A stretch of 64,000 nt of DNA from QAMX01 sp964448855 (GTDB lineage Bacteria > Bacillota > Clostridia > Oscillospirales > QAMX01): NCBI GenBank assembly GCA_964448855.1, contig CAYUXI010000011.1, forward strand, positions 14,239-78,238, in the 5' to 3' direction. The notes beneath the pieces are model-generated. The model saw only the letters and a program-made list of their open reading frames with translations, did no database searches and was not told the origin of the DNA. The position numbers and the translations under genes are program-made. Below are positions 41,912 through 51,212 of the stretch, piece after piece. Each line of letters opens with the position of its first letter. Positions within the stretch are counted from its first letter, which is position 1.

Positions 41912-44900
41912 ATGGTCTTTCAAATGTATCATCAGTCGACGGAGACGCTTCATGTTGGCTGCGAAGCACCGCGAGCCTACTTTATCCCGTTTTCGACCAA
42001 ATACAGCGCGATGAATGAAAAACGGAATGAGTCCGTTTCCTTTCAACAGCTTTCCGGCGAGTGGAGCTTTCGATGGTACGCTTCTTTCGGCGATTTCCGC
42101 GAGTCCGATATCTACCGGACAGACGGCTGGGATCGAATCTCTGTCCCGCGCAACTGGCAGACGTATTTTGATCGCCCGTATGATAAACCGCACTATACCA
42201 ACCTGGAATACCCGTTCCCGGTCGACCCGCCGTTTGTCCCGGATGACAACCCCTGCGGCCTGTACACCAGAACGTTCGAAGCGGAACCGGGTCAGGATGA
42301 ATCCTTCTACCTGAACTTTGAAGGCGTCGATAGCGCGTTCTATGTCTGGCTCAATGGCCAGTTCATCGGATACAGCCAGGTCAGCCACTGCTCCAGCGAA
42401 TTCGAAGTCACCGATTTCCTGGCAAAGGGCACCAACCGCATCGCGGTTCTCGTTGTCAAATGGTCTGACGGCAGCTACCTTGAGGATCAGGACTATTTCC
42501 GCCTCTCCGGCATCTTCCGTGAAGTCTACCTGCTGCGTCGCCCGCAGGCACACATTCAGGACTATCAGGTTTGCCAGACAATTGAAAAGGATCTCTCCCA
42601 GGCGAATATCCGCGTCGATTTCACCATGGTCGGCAGCGTGATGGCTTCCTGCGAACTGATTTCCCCGGACGGCATTTCGATCGCACAGGCAGAGGGAAGC
42701 GACTCAGTGTCCTTCACCGTTGATTCGCCCATCCTCTGGAATGACGAACAGCCTGCACTGTACACACTGCTGATTGAAGCAAACGGCGAATGGATTCGCG
42801 AGCGGATCGCTCTGCGCCGCCTCGTCATCGAAGACGGCGTCCTGCTCCTGAATAACTGCCCGCTGAAGCTGCGCGGCATCAACCGCCATGATTCTCACGG
42901 CACCCTTGGCCATGCAACACCGGAAGCTCATATGCTGAAGGATCTGTACCTGCTGAAACAGGCCAACTGCAATACCATCCGCACCTCTCACTATCCCAAC
43001 GATCCCCGCTTCCCGGAATACTGCGATGAACTGGGCATGATGCTGGTCGATGAAGCCGATCTCGAAACACACGGCATGGGCTATGATTGGGAAGGCAAAT
43101 GGGACTGGACTCGTTGGTCGATGCTCTCCAATTCGCCGGACTGGAAAAACGCCTATGTCGATCGCGCGGCCAGACTGTATGAACGCGATAAAAACCGTGG
43201 CTGCGTGATTATGTGGTCGCTCGGCAATGAGTCGGGCTGCGGCGTCAATCATCGCGCCATGCGTGAATACATCAAAGCGCGTGACCCGAAGGCACTGATT
43301 CATTATGAAAATGCTCATCTGGAATTCAAAGCCGTTCCGGAAGGCGAATGCTTCGCCGACATTTCCGACGTCGAAAGCCGGATGTACGCCAATATCGATT
43401 ACATCGACCGGTATTTCAATGAAAAACTGTCCGATAAGCCGTTCTTCCTCTGCGAATATGTCTGCTCCATGTCGACAGGTAACGTGTTTGCTCAGTGGAA
43501 TCAGGTGCTGGAGCACAAGGGCTTCTGCGGCGGCTGCATCTGGGAATACTGCGACCACGCCTACGAAGTCGAAAAAGGCAAATTCTACTACGGTGGCGAC
43601 TTCGGCGACTGTGACTACCACGATACAGGCTGTATCGACGGTCTGGTTTTTCCGGATAGACGTCCGCGCCCCGGCTACTATGACATGAAGCAGGTTTACC
43701 GTCAGGCCTCTGCAACCTATGAAAACGGTGCAGTGACGGTCGAAAGTCGTCGATTCTATTCCGACCTGTCCGACATGGATCTTGTCTGGAAACTGGAATG
43801 CGACGGAAAGATCCTGCATCAGGGTCGGATCGCCTCTCTGGACATCGCACCGCAGGGTGAACAGCGCTATGTCCTGTTCGATGCGTCCGAAGCCTATGGC
43901 CATGCCATCCTGACGCTCTCCTTTGTCCAGAACCGCAAGACCGTCTGGGCAGATCCGGGCTTCGAAACCGGCTTTGAACAGTTCATTCTCCAATCCGAAC
44001 CGGCAACGGCTCCGGTGCGCAAAACCGGCACCGTCCGCACCGTGGAATCCGGTAACTCGCTGCTGATTGAAACTGAGAAAACTGAGTACACATTTGATAT
44101 GCTCCACGGCTGGATTGCTCAAATCCGCTGCGGTGGCCGTGAACTGCTGAAAGCGCCGGTGACCTTCTCCGTCTGGCACGCACCGACCTATAACGGCTCC
44201 GGTGCCGACCTCTGGAAAAAGCTGTTCCTGGCTCAGGCTAAACAGAAAACCTACGGCACCAAACTGGTTGAACGCGCAGACGGCGCTGTCGATGTGATGG
44301 TTTCGCTGGCAATCGGCGCACCGTCCTCTCTGCCGGCTGTGACGGCGGAAGCCTGCTATACCTTCCGGTATGATGGCTCCGTCGAGCTCCGCTTCGATGG
44401 AACGATCAAGGAAATCATTCCGCGCCTCCCGCTGCTCGGCCTGGAACTCCACCTCGACCAGACGATGGATCAGGCACGGTATTACGGACATGGCCCGATT
44501 GAAGCGTATTCCGACCGTCACCGCTCCACAAAGGTCGGCCTCTATGAGACGACGGCCGATGACAACCCGACCCCGTATATCCGTCCGCAGGAAAACGGCT
44601 CTCATTACGGCACGCTGTGGGCTGAAGTGGAAAATGCAGAGGGACAGGGTCTGTTCTTTGCACCGCTGCCGGATTCGGAGCTCTGCTTCAATATTTCTCG
44701 TTTCACCTCAGAGCAGCTGCGCGACACCCCGCATCATTTTGAACTGGTTCCGCGGCCGGAGACGATTGTCCGCCTGGATTACCGGATTTCCGGCATCAGC
44801 GAGAACTCGGTCATTGCCCAGACAGAACCGGAGCGTGATGCTCTGTCTGCCAGACAGCAATGCTTCGGCTTCAAGATTTTGCCGTATCTGAATACCCCGG

Positions 44901-44923
44901 ACGCCTTCTCTGAACTGAACTGA
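41912..44923 (+). CDS. lacZ: GH2 beta-galactosidase (LacZ type, large)
   Basis: The 1003-residue five-domain enzyme hydrolyses terminal beta-galactosides. Order: jelly-roll sugar-binding domain (about 40-210, with VPRNWQTY and NFEGVDSAFYVWLNGQFIGYS), immunoglobulin-like domain, catalytic TIM barrel (about 315-610) with RGINRHDSHG, TSHYPNDPRF, acid/base Glu440 in SLGNESGCG and nucleophile Glu515 in LCEYVCSM, and the C-terminal beta-gal small-chain domain with YYGHGPIEAYSDR. No signal peptide, so it is cytoplasmic and acts on imported sugars. GAGGAAG precedes ATG 41912. No permease is adjacent. The enzyme acts alone behind its own promoter. Confidence 0.95.
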   Translation: MVFQMYHQSTETLHVGCEAPRAYFIPFSTKYSAMNEKRNESVSFQQLSGEWSFRWYASFGDFRESDIYRTDGWDRISVPRNWQTYFDRPYDKPHYTNLEYPFPVDPPFVPDDNPCGLYTRTFEAEPGQDESFYLNFEGVDSAFYVWLNGQFIGYSQVSHCSSEFEVTDFLAKGTNRIAVLVVKWSDGSYLEDQDYFRLSGIFREVYLLRRPQAHIQDYQVCQTIEKDLSQANIRVDFTMVGSVMASCELISPDGISIAQAEGSDSVSFTVDSPILWNDEQPALYTLLIEANGEWIRERIALRRLVIEDGVLLLNNCPLKLRGINRHDSHGTLGHATPEAHMLKDLYLLKQANCNTIRTSHYPNDPRFPEYCDELGMMLVDEADLETHGMGYDWEGKWDWTRWSMLSNSPDWKNAYVDRAARLYERDKNRGCVIMWSLGNESGCGVNHRAMREYIKARDPKALIHYENAHLEFKAVPEGECFADISDVESRMYANIDYIDRYFNEKLSDKPFFLCEYVCSMSTGNVFAQWNQVLEHKGFCGGCIWEYCDHAYEVEKGKFYYGGDFGDCDYHDTGCIDGLVFPDRRPRPGYYDMKQVYRQASATYENGAVTVESRRFYSDLSDMDLVWKLECDGKILHQGRIASLDIAPQGEQRYVLFDASEAYGHAILTLSFVQNRKTVWADPGFETGFEQFILQSEPATAPVRKTGTVRTVESGNSLLIETEKTEYTFDMLHGWIAQIRCGGRELLKAPVTFSVWHAPTYNGSGADLWKKLFLAQAKQKTYGTKLVERADGAVDVMVSLAIGAPSSLPAVTAEACYTFRYDGSVELRFDGTIKEIIPRLPLLGLELHLDQTMDQARYYGHGPIEAYSDRHRSTKVGLYETTADDNPTPYIRPQENGSHYGTLWAEVENAEGQGLFFAPLPDSELCFNISRFTSEQLRDTPHHFELVPRPETIVRLDYRISGISENSVIAQTEPERDALSARQQCFGFKILPYLNTPDAFSELN

Positions 44924-44936
44924 TTGTGACCATTCT

Positions 44937-44974
44937 CCTCCCCTGTATCTGCCAAACCGCAGGTACAGGGGAGG
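44937..44974. terminator. Hairpin between the GH2 and recombinase genes
   Basis: CCTCCCCTGTATCTGC pairs with GCAGGTACAGGGGAGG (one G-T pair). No T run follows on the plus strand, so termination may be weak. Confidence 0.6.
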
Positions 44975-44995
44975 AAAAATCAGGAGACCCTCCCA

Positions 44996-46048
44996 ATGAA
45001 ACAATACAATGATGCCCCGGATGTGCTGCGCCGGTTCTTAACCTATGTTGAAACCATTCAGGGGAAGTCTGCCAAAACAGCGGATGAATATTATCTCGAC
45101 CTTCGAATGTTCCTGCGCTGGCTCAAACGCACCAAAATTCTGAATGCACCGGATCAACCGCTGGAAGAGATTGATATTCGCGATATCGATGCATCCCTTC
45201 TGAAATCCGTCACCCTGATGGATTTGTATGAATACATGAGCTTCCTTTCCAGAGTGCGTCAACCGGAGCATCCAAAAGATGCCAAACCGGGCATCGGCAA
45301 TGCGGCACGCGCCCGAAAAGCCGTCTCACTCCGGATGTTTTTCAAATACCTGACCAAACAGGAAATGATGCTCGATGACAATCCCGCTGCTATGCTCGAT
45401 ACGGCGAAAATCAAAAAGAGCCTGCCGGTTCACCTGACGGAATCGGAGAGCATTGATCTGCTGACCCATGTGGAGGGCGAAAACGCGGAACGCGATTTCT
45501 GCATTCTGACGCTTTTCCTGAATTGCGGTTTGCGTGTTTCGGAAGTCTGTGGCATCAACCTGACCGATCTCCGCGACGGGGATACGCTGATCGTGACCGG
45601 AAAAGGCAACAAGCAGCGCACGGTATACCTGAATGATGCCTGCCAGGAAGCCATCCGCGCCTATTTGCCGGAGCGCGCAAAGTATGCGTCGTCACAGGAA
45701 CCGGCACTGTTTCTCACACGCCGGAAAACACGCGTCTCTCCATCCACTGTAAAGTGGCTCGTCAAAAAAAGGCTGGGCGAAGCCGGTCTCGACACCGAAC
45801 GGTACTCGGCGCATAAGCTGCGCCACACAGCCGCCACATTGATGTATCAGAACGGCGTAGACGTCCTGGCCTTGAAAGAAATTCTGGGGCATGAACAGCT
45901 GAATACCACGCAGATTTATACACACGTGCATTCCGATACACTGCGCCGTGCTGCCGATGCAAACCCACTCAGCCATTTCAATCGCCCACAAGCTCAAAAA
46001 CAGACCAATCTGAACCGAAACGGAGAAACCTATGAGGAAGAAACTTAA
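44996..46048 (+). CDS. Tyrosine recombinase, XerC/XerD type
   Basis: The 350-residue site-specific recombinase has an N-terminal SAM-like DNA-binding domain (about 8-125) and a catalytic domain with every expected residue: Arg180 (NCGLRVSE), Lys203 (GKGNKQR), His273-x2-Arg276 (HKLRHTAAT), His299 (LGHEQL) and nucleophile Tyr308 (QIYTHV). The sequence fits the chromosomal XerC-like class found in Clostridia; no attachment sites or phage genes are nearby. It may resolve chromosome dimers, though no dif-like site was seen. AGGAGACC precedes the ATG. A small gene overlaps its end. Confidence 0.9.
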   Translation: MKQYNDAPDVLRRFLTYVETIQGKSAKTADEYYLDLRMFLRWLKRTKILNAPDQPLEEIDIRDIDASLLKSVTLMDLYEYMSFLSRVRQPEHPKDAKPGIGNAARARKAVSLRMFFKYLTKQEMMLDDNPAAMLDTAKIKKSLPVHLTESESIDLLTHVEGENAERDFCILTLFLNCGLRVSEVCGINLTDLRDGDTLIVTGKGNKQRTVYLNDACQEAIRAYLPERAKYASSQEPALFLTRRKTRVSPSTVKWLVKKRLGEAGLDTERYSAHKLRHTAATLMYQNGVDVLALKEILGHEQLNTTQIYTHVHSDTLRRAADANPLSHFNRPQAQKQTNLNRNGETYEEET

Positions 46049-46586
46049 TCCGGGCGTTGTTGTGGTCTGCATGTTTGCGATCACCGCCGCCATTTTATGT
46101 GTGATGTTTGCCATGCAGGCACACACCATGCGCCAGGTCTATGGAAGCGAAATTCGAAAGGATATCTTTGCCATCAATGATCTGACCGCTTCCATTTTAG
46201 AGATTGTCCCGGATGCGGAAGAGGACCCTTCCGACACCGATCCGGCGGCTCTGCAATTTTCGGCCGGCTCCATGGAACGCTGCGATCTGGGCGGACGCAT
46301 CCATGAACAGTATGACGGCTTGCGCGCAACGGCCATTCAGGCGGTGCAGACCTATTCACAGGCCGTCCTGGATCAGACCTACTCGCAGGAAGCCCTGCAA
46401 AAGCTGGCTGATCACGCCCGCACCGCTGTCCGCCAGCTGCGAAGCGCAACACAGTACCTGATGTCTGAATTGAACTCGACAGATGTCGATCAGATGAATT
46501 ACGCCTATTACAGCGCGATGGACGTCGATGCGAAGGTGTATAAACGCCTGACGCACTTCATCGAAAACGAACTGCCAAATTCATAA
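46032..46586 (+). CDS. Single-pass membrane-anchored protein, unknown
   Basis: The 184-residue protein is not one I recognise. It has a short basic N-terminus and one hydrophobic segment (residues 8-29, VVVVCMFAITAAILCVMFAM), then an extracytoplasmic helical region with acidic stretches, as in small sensor or envelope proteins. No catalytic motif is seen. CGGAGAAA precedes the ATG, and the start overlaps the recombinase by 17 bases, so the two are coexpressed. A terminator follows. Confidence 0.7.
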   Translation: MRKKLNPGVVVVCMFAITAAILCVMFAMQAHTMRQVYGSEIRKDIFAINDLTASILEIVPDAEEDPSDTDPAALQFSAGSMERCDLGGRIHEQYDGLRATAIQAVQTYSQAVLDQTYSQEALQKLADHARTAVRQLRSATQYLMSELNSTDVDQMNYAYYSAMDVDAKVYKRLTHFIENELPNS

Positions 46587-46632
46587 AAAAAGCTTCCGCT
46601 TGATGCCATGTGCAATCAGACGGAAGCTTTTT
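46586..46632. terminator. Bidirectional rho-independent terminator
   Basis: AAAAGCTTCCG pairs with CGGAAGCTTTT, with an inner TTGAT/ATCAG extension. It ends convergent transcripts from both sides. Confidence 0.88.
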
Positions 46633-46657
46633 GAATTTGAATAGGAAAGGGCAAATT

Positions 46658-47314
46658 TTACAGCAGCTGCAACACCTGCGCATGGTCGCGAAGATAGGCA
46701 CGCCACTGCTTCTCCTCTGGGAAGACGGAACGAACCAGCTCGTGAAAGGCGGCGCTGTGGTTTTTCTGAACGATGTGCGCCAGCTCGTGCACAACGACGT
46801 AGTCGATGGCCTCCGCTGCGCAAAATACCAGATGTACGGAAAAACACAGACGGTTTAGCGGCGAACAGGAACCCCAGCGGGAACGCGCATCGGTCACACG
46901 GATCCCGGTGGGCTGAACCTGCATCTGCGGCGCATACCAATCGATCCGCTCCGTAATCGTCTTCAAAAGCTGTGCTTTCAGCCATGCGACCAGTTCCGGT
47001 TCAGTCGTTCCGAACGGGAGCAGCAGTCTGCCTCCCTCCGTATGAATAAACGTGCAGTCAGCATATTCGACGCGATGCTCGACGCCATAAAGCGGAAGCA
47101 GTGCGCCGTCACAGAGCGAAAACGCGAATGCAGCGGAAATGCGCGCTTGCTGCGCGTGAATCCAGTCCCGGTGCGAACGAATCACCGCCTCGATGACGTG
47201 CAAGGGAAGCGTTTTCGGTGCGCGGACGATCAAAGCGCCAGACGCGTCAACGGATAAACCGACCGACTTTCTGGCCGATCGAATCAAACGATAGGGGAGT
47301 GTATCGGATTTCAT
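46658..47314 (-). CDS. YgjP-like zinc metallopeptidase (DUF45)
   Basis: The 218-residue protein belongs to the YgjP/DUF45 family of gluzincin-like peptidases. It shows the family motif SRWGSC (145-150), the zinc motif HELAH (His176, His180) and the third ligand His186 in QKNHS. There is no signal peptide. Biological substrate unknown. It overlaps the phosphoesterase gene by four bases and is the last gene of the minus-strand operon. Confidence 0.92.
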   Translation of the reverse strand: MKSDTLPYRLIRSARKSVGLSVDASGALIVRAPKTLPLHVIEAVIRSHRDWIHAQQARISAAFAFSLCDGALLPLYGVEHRVEYADCTFIHTEGGRLLLPFGTTEPELVAWLKAQLLKTITERIDWYAPQMQVQPTGIRVTDARSRWGSCSPLNRLCFSVHLVFCAAEAIDYVVVHELAHIVQKNHSAAFHELVRSVFPEEKQWRAYLRDHAQVLQLL

Positions 47315-48171
47315 TCTGCGCTCCGTTTCAGCGTGATGCAGACGATTTCCGGCGGATTCCAGATGCGCGGAATGGACACGGCGTTGCCAAGCCCACGGCC
47401 AACAATCATGGTTGTGCTGTTCTCCTGATACATCCCGGCCGTGTAATCCGGAAGGAACTCCTGCGTCGGAGAAACGAGACCGCCGACAAACGGCAGACGA
47501 ACCTGGCCACCATGCATATGACCAGAAATCACCAGATCAAAGCCCAACGTCGAAGTGACGGGAAATGCATTGGCGCGGTGGTAGAGCAGGATGTTGAATG
47601 CACCGGGCTCCGGCGTCACAGAGAGAGGGTGCTCGGAAAGATATCCGACGGTATTGTTTCCCCAGTGCGCCGGGTCGTCTTCTCCGTGCAGATAAATGAC
47701 CGCATCCCCCTGCGAGAGAGCCACCGTGTCTCCACGCAGAAGCACGACACCGTATTCCTCGTAGAGCGCCCGCAGCTTTTGAAATTCCGACGAACTGACC
47801 CAGAGATCGTGATTTCCCGTCACAGCGTACATGGGAACCCGCCCGGAAAATGCAGCGCAAAATGCGCGTGTCGGTTCCAGATCGAGGCGATGCTGATCGT
47901 TCATATCCCCGGTCAATACAATCAGATCGGGCTCCAAGGATTCAATTTTCCGGCAGAGCTGCTCCTGCTGCTCGCCAAACCATGTGCAGTGCAGGTCGGT
48001 AATCTGGACGATTCGAAAACCGTCAAACGCTTCGGGCAGCTTGGCGGACGAAACCGTAAAGCGTGAAATGGTCAAACGCTGCCAGAAAGCGGAGCCAATC
48101 AGCACAGCTAAAATGAGTAGAACGAGCAGAAATGGCCAAAATCGCCGCCTTTTCTTGAAAGCCAAGTGCAT
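47311..48171 (-). CDS. Membrane-anchored metallophosphoesterase (YaeI-like)
   Basis: The 286-residue protein starts with a basic segment and one membrane helix (residues about 11-30). The calcineurin-like domain faces outward or stays at the membrane: ITDLHCTW (Asp59, His61), LTGDMND, TGNHDLW and SGHMHGGQ give the full di-metal site. Similar proteins hydrolyse UDP-sugar lipids or phosphodiesters. AAAGGCGG precedes the ATG at 48171, favoured over an upstream ATG without such a site. Confidence 0.9.
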   Translation of the reverse strand: MHLAFKKRRRFWPFLLVLLILAVLIGSAFWQRLTISRFTVSSAKLPEAFDGFRIVQITDLHCTWFGEQQEQLCRKIESLEPDLIVLTGDMNDQHRLDLEPTRAFCAAFSGRVPMYAVTGNHDLWVSSSEFQKLRALYEEYGVVLLRGDTVALSQGDAVIYLHGEDDPAHWGNNTVGYLSEHPLSVTPEPGAFNILLYHRANAFPVTSTLGFDLVISGHMHGGQVRLPFVGGLVSPTQEFLPDYTAGMYQENSTTMIVGRGLGNAVSIPRIWNPPEIVCITLKRSAE

Positions 48172-48206
48172 TTCACCGCCTTTCACCAGAATCTGTATGC
48201 AATGCT

Positions 48207-49472
48207 TTATTCGACATGCCAACCGTGCAGATAGGATACCTGCGCATCCGTCAGCGTGTCAATGGAAGCGCCTAACGCTGCCAGCTTCAATTTCGCTACC
48301 TGCTCATCCAGCTCAAAGGGAACATCAATGACCTGCCCGGCGGGCAGCGCGTCACGGTGCTTCACGGTATACTCCACGCACAGCGCCTGAAGCCCAAAGC
48401 TCATGTCCATGATTTCGGCTGGATGTCCGTTCCCGGCTGCAAGATTCACCAGACGCCCTTCGCCCAGAACGTTGAGGATTCGGCCGTCTGCCATCTGATA
48501 CCCGGTAATATTGTCCCGGCGTTCCGTCACAGAGACGGCCATTTTCCGCAGCTCCCGCACAGAGACTTCGACGTCAAAATGACCGGCATTGCAGAGGAGG
48601 ACATCGTGCTTCATCTGTGCAAAATGCTCCTTCGTAATGACATCACGGCAACCGGTTGCCGTGACAAAAATATCGCCGAGCGGTGCGGCTTCCTGCATGG
48701 TCATGACGCGGTTCCCGTCCATAACGGCTTCCAGCGCCGCATGAGGTGCAACTTCCGTGACGATGACGTTTGCACCCAGCCCGCGTGCATTTTTCGCAAT
48801 GCCGCGGCCACAGAAGCCGTATCCGGCAACGACGACCGTTTTTCCGGTAATCATACGGTTGGTCGTATGCATGATGGCGTCCCATACGCTTTGACCAGTG
48901 CCGTAGCGATTGTCAAACAGATGCTTGCTGCCGGCATCGTTGACGGCAATCATCGGGAAACGGAGCTGTCCGGCCTCTGCTCTGGCGCGGAGCCGATGGA
49001 CGCCGGTGGTCGTCTCCTCGCAGCCGCCGATCAGCCGGGCAGCGAGATCCGGTCGTTCCTCATGCAGAATCTGCACGAGATCACCGCCGTCATCGACGAT
49101 GACGTGCGGTACATTTTCCAGCGTCTGCGTCAAGTGACGATGGTAGTCCTCCGGGGATGCGCCGTGAATCGCATGGACACAGAACCCATCCTCTGCCAGC
49201 GCAGCGGCTACATCGTCCTGCGTGGAGAGGGGATTGCAGCCGGTTACACGGACGTTTGCACCGCCTGCGGCCAAAACCTGCGCAAAATAGGCAGTCTTGG
49301 CCTCCAGATGGATGGAGATCGAGATGTCCAGCCCGGCCAGCGGCTTTTCATTGGTAAACCGCTGATGGATGGATGAAAGCACGGGCATGGACGATTTGAC
49401 CCATTCGATTTTCCGATGGCCGCTGGGTGCCAGTGAGAGATCGGCCGTTTCGCAGTTGTTGCCTAAAAACAC
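48207..49472 (-). CDS. ahcY: S-adenosylhomocysteine hydrolase
   Basis: The 421-residue NAD-dependent enzyme splits S-adenosylhomocysteine into adenosine and homocysteine. Segments: ISIHLEAKTAYFAQVLAAGGA, DDGGDLV, GCEETTTGV, the NAD-binding VVVAGYGFCGRGIAKNARGLG, VTATGCRDVI and GHFDVEV. The end WHVE differs from the usual KPxHYRY tail but length is normal. It starts at GTG 49472 with AGAAGG eight bases upstream. It lies in the operon after the sialidase-like gene. Confidence 0.95.
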   Translation of the reverse strand: MFLGNNCETADLSLAPSGHRKIEWVKSSMPVLSSIHQRFTNEKPLAGLDISISIHLEAKTAYFAQVLAAGGANVRVTGCNPLSTQDDVAAALAEDGFCVHAIHGASPEDYHRHLTQTLENVPHVIVDDGGDLVQILHEERPDLAARLIGGCEETTTGVHRLRARAEAGQLRFPMIAVNDAGSKHLFDNRYGTGQSVWDAIMHTTNRMITGKTVVVAGYGFCGRGIAKNARGLGANVIVTEVAPHAALEAVMDGNRVMTMQEAAPLGDIFVTATGCRDVITKEHFAQMKHDVLLCNAGHFDVEVSVRELRKMAVSVTERRDNITGYQMADGRILNVLGEGRLVNLAAGNGHPAEIMDMSFGLQALCVEYTVKHRDALPAGQVIDVPFELDEQVAKLKLAALGASIDTLTDAQVSYLHGWHVE

Positions 49473-49496
49473 AGTAGTACCTTCTTTCCTGAAAAC

Positions 49497-50519
49497 TCAG
49501 CGATGCAGACGGAGAGTGGCATACGCAATGGACTGACGCTGGTGGGTATAGGTGATGTAGAGACAGTCGCCATCGGCAATGATCGCAGGATAAGAATATT
49601 CGCCGGGATTCGTTTCCAGGTCGATCCGATTGCCCCAGGTTGCCCCCTGATCCTCCGAGAAAATCACGGAAATCGGTGTGCGCTCTCCCCAGTTGGAGGC
49701 CACAGGGTTGTAAATCAGAGGCAGAATTCCGTCCGCAGTCTGTACAACATCCAGACCACTGTTGTTGTTGGGGAGATCGGTCGGGTAGGCGCAGCCCCAG
49801 GTTTTTCCGAAGTCGGTGCTGTCAGCGCGGTAGATTTTGCCAAAGCTGGAACGGGCCAGCAGATGAACGTGCCCCGGATGATTCTGCTCCTCCCAGAGTG
49901 TGGGCTGAATCAACCCGCCTGCTTTTGCGGGCAATTCAGAAATGGCGTGCGCCGCATGATCCATCCCGTCCAGATGCAGCGGCACATAGTCAGAACGCAC
50001 CCAGGTGCTCCCGTGGTCTTCCGAACGGTCGAGAAAGAGCATCCAGCGCGACAGATCATCTTCCTCAGACGAAGGCGCAAGCCAGGAGCCATCCGACAAC
50101 GTGATCATTTTGTTTTTCACCGGGCCGCGTGGCGCAGAATCCCCATCCACGAGTGCAGTCGGCTCAGACCACGTGGCTCCGCAGTCCGAAGAGGTAGTGG
50201 TCATGGTATACCAGCAGCGCGGAGAACGCCCTTCCTTATAGAAAAGCCGCAGGAGGCCGTTGTGGTTATCCTGATACAAAACCGGGTTCCAGTGTGCGAT
50301 GTTGTTATCGGGGGTAATGCAGCACGGCTCGCTCCATCCGCTTGGATTTTTGATCGAAAACCAGATGCAGACATCCGGATTGGATTCGTTGGAGCCGCCA
50401 AACCATGCGGCAGCGAAACGGCCGTCAGACATTTTGACAATCGTAGACGCGTGGCAGGCCGGAGTCTCGGCCAGCTCAATCGGATAAATCAGACCTTGTT
50501 CAAGCAATTCAACTTGCAT
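49497..50519 (-). CDS. Sialidase-fold glycosidase with Asp-box repeats
   Basis: The 340-residue six-bladed propeller has four Asp-boxes (S-x-D-x-G-x-T-W): SSDCGATW, RSEDHGSTW, STDFGKTW and FSEDQGATW. This is the exo-alpha-sialidase/BNR_2 family. There is no signal peptide, so it would be cytoplasmic, unusual for a sialidase acting on host glycans; it may act on imported oligosaccharides or on another sugar. GGAGG precedes ATG 50519. It leads the minus-strand operon sialidase-ahcY-phosphoesterase-ygjP. Confidence 0.85.
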   Translation of the reverse strand: MQVELLEQGLIYPIELAETPACHASTIVKMSDGRFAAAWFGGSNESNPDVCIWFSIKNPSGWSEPCCITPDNNIAHWNPVLYQDNHNGLLRLFYKEGRSPRCWYTMTTTSSDCGATWSEPTALVDGDSAPRGPVKNKMITLSDGSWLAPSSEEDDLSRWMLFLDRSEDHGSTWVRSDYVPLHLDGMDHAAHAISELPAKAGGLIQPTLWEEQNHPGHVHLLARSSFGKIYRADSTDFGKTWGCAYPTDLPNNNSGLDVVQTADGILPLIYNPVASNWGERTPISVIFSEDQGATWGNRIDLETNPGEYSYPAIIADGDCLYITYTHQRQSIAYATLRLHR

Positions 50520-50551
50520 TGGAAAACCTCCGCACAAAAAAGTATGGCTAT

Positions 50552-50580
50552 ATGATAGCATATTTTGCCCGAAATAACAA
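50552..50580 (-). promoter_or_regulatory. Promoter of the sialidase operon
   Basis: Minus strand TTGTTA (50575-50580), 17-base spacer, TATCAT (50552-50557). Confidence 0.7.
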
Positions 50581-50590
50581 GTCTGCACGT

Positions 50591-50626
50591 GGTACGAACG
50601 TGCGGATTCTCCGGTACGAACCTGCG
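50591..50626. repeat. Direct repeat in the sialidase/V-ATPase gap
   Basis: GGTACGAACGTGCG (50591-50604) and GGTACGAACCTGCG (50613-50626) are 14-base repeats with one difference, 22 bases apart (about two helical turns). They lie just upstream of the sialidase promoter and may be a regulator site. The rest of the gap (50627-50795) shows nothing I can name. Confidence 0.55.
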
Positions 50627-50795
50627 TAAATGACGGCAAATTTCCGTAACAGATCCAGTGATTTTGTTCGCCCATTTTTCGTTTCACAAACGAAAGGGAA
50701 GCACGGGAAATTGAGGAAGACATCACACAAACCGGGATCCCAGCAAAAAAACCGTACTTTTTGTCGGAGTCGGCTGAAAAAAGTTGAAAAACATC

Positions 50796-50824
50796 TTGAC
50801 AGATTTCTCAAAATTTGGTACAAT
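50796..50824 (+). promoter_or_regulatory. Promoter of the V-ATPase operon
   Basis: Perfect TTGACA (50796-50801), 17-base spacer, TACAAT (50819-50824, with upstream TGG). Confidence 0.85.
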
Positions 50825-50896
50825 AGCGAAAAAGCGATTCGTTTGATCGCAGATCGCCCAGTTTAAACGAAGTGGCAGAAAAGGGGTTGAACGCCG

Positions 50897-51211
50897 ATGG
50901 AGGCAGATGATATCCGAAGAATTCTGGATGCTGAGAAAAAAGCAGAAGAACGTCAGAGCAATGCTGCCGCTGCAGCCGTGCGAATTCTGGAGGAAGCAGA
51001 AGCAGAAGGACAGAAAATATACGATCACCTTGTGAGAGATGCGGAGGCTGCTGCCGCTGAGATTCGGCGAACGGCAGCTGAAGCACAGAAGCAAGCCTCA
51101 AAAGCTGCGGCCGAAGCAGCCGCTCAGGATTGCGTGACCATAAAGAATGATGCTGCCCCTCGGCTGGATGTCGCTGCGGCGCTGATCTGCGAAAGGATCG
51201 TGAACAGCTGA
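50897..51211 (+). CDS. ntpF: V-type ATPase subunit F/H (NtpF-like stalk protein)
   Basis: The 104-residue protein is almost entirely alpha-helical and rich in Ala, Glu and Lys (residues 6-75), with the regular heptads of a peripheral-stalk coiled coil. This and its place at the head of the operon identify it as the NtpF/AtpH-type stalk partner of subunit E. A weak AAGGGGTTG precedes the ATG. It ends one base before ntpI. Confidence 0.88.
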   Translation: MEADDIRRILDAEKKAEERQSNAAAAAVRILEEAEAEGQKIYDHLVRDAEAAAAEIRRTAAEAQKQASKAAAEAAAQDCVTIKNDAAPRLDVAAALICERIVNS

Positions 51212-51212
51212 T

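Noticed and set aside
42704..44605. 633-codon open frame on the minus strand opposite the GH2 gene
   Set aside because: Shadow frame; the plus strand holds full catalytic motifs.
44996..46048. Tyrosine recombinase as the integrase of a mobile element
   Set aside because: No attachment-site repeats, phage, conjugation or cargo genes nearby, and the sequence is XerC-like.
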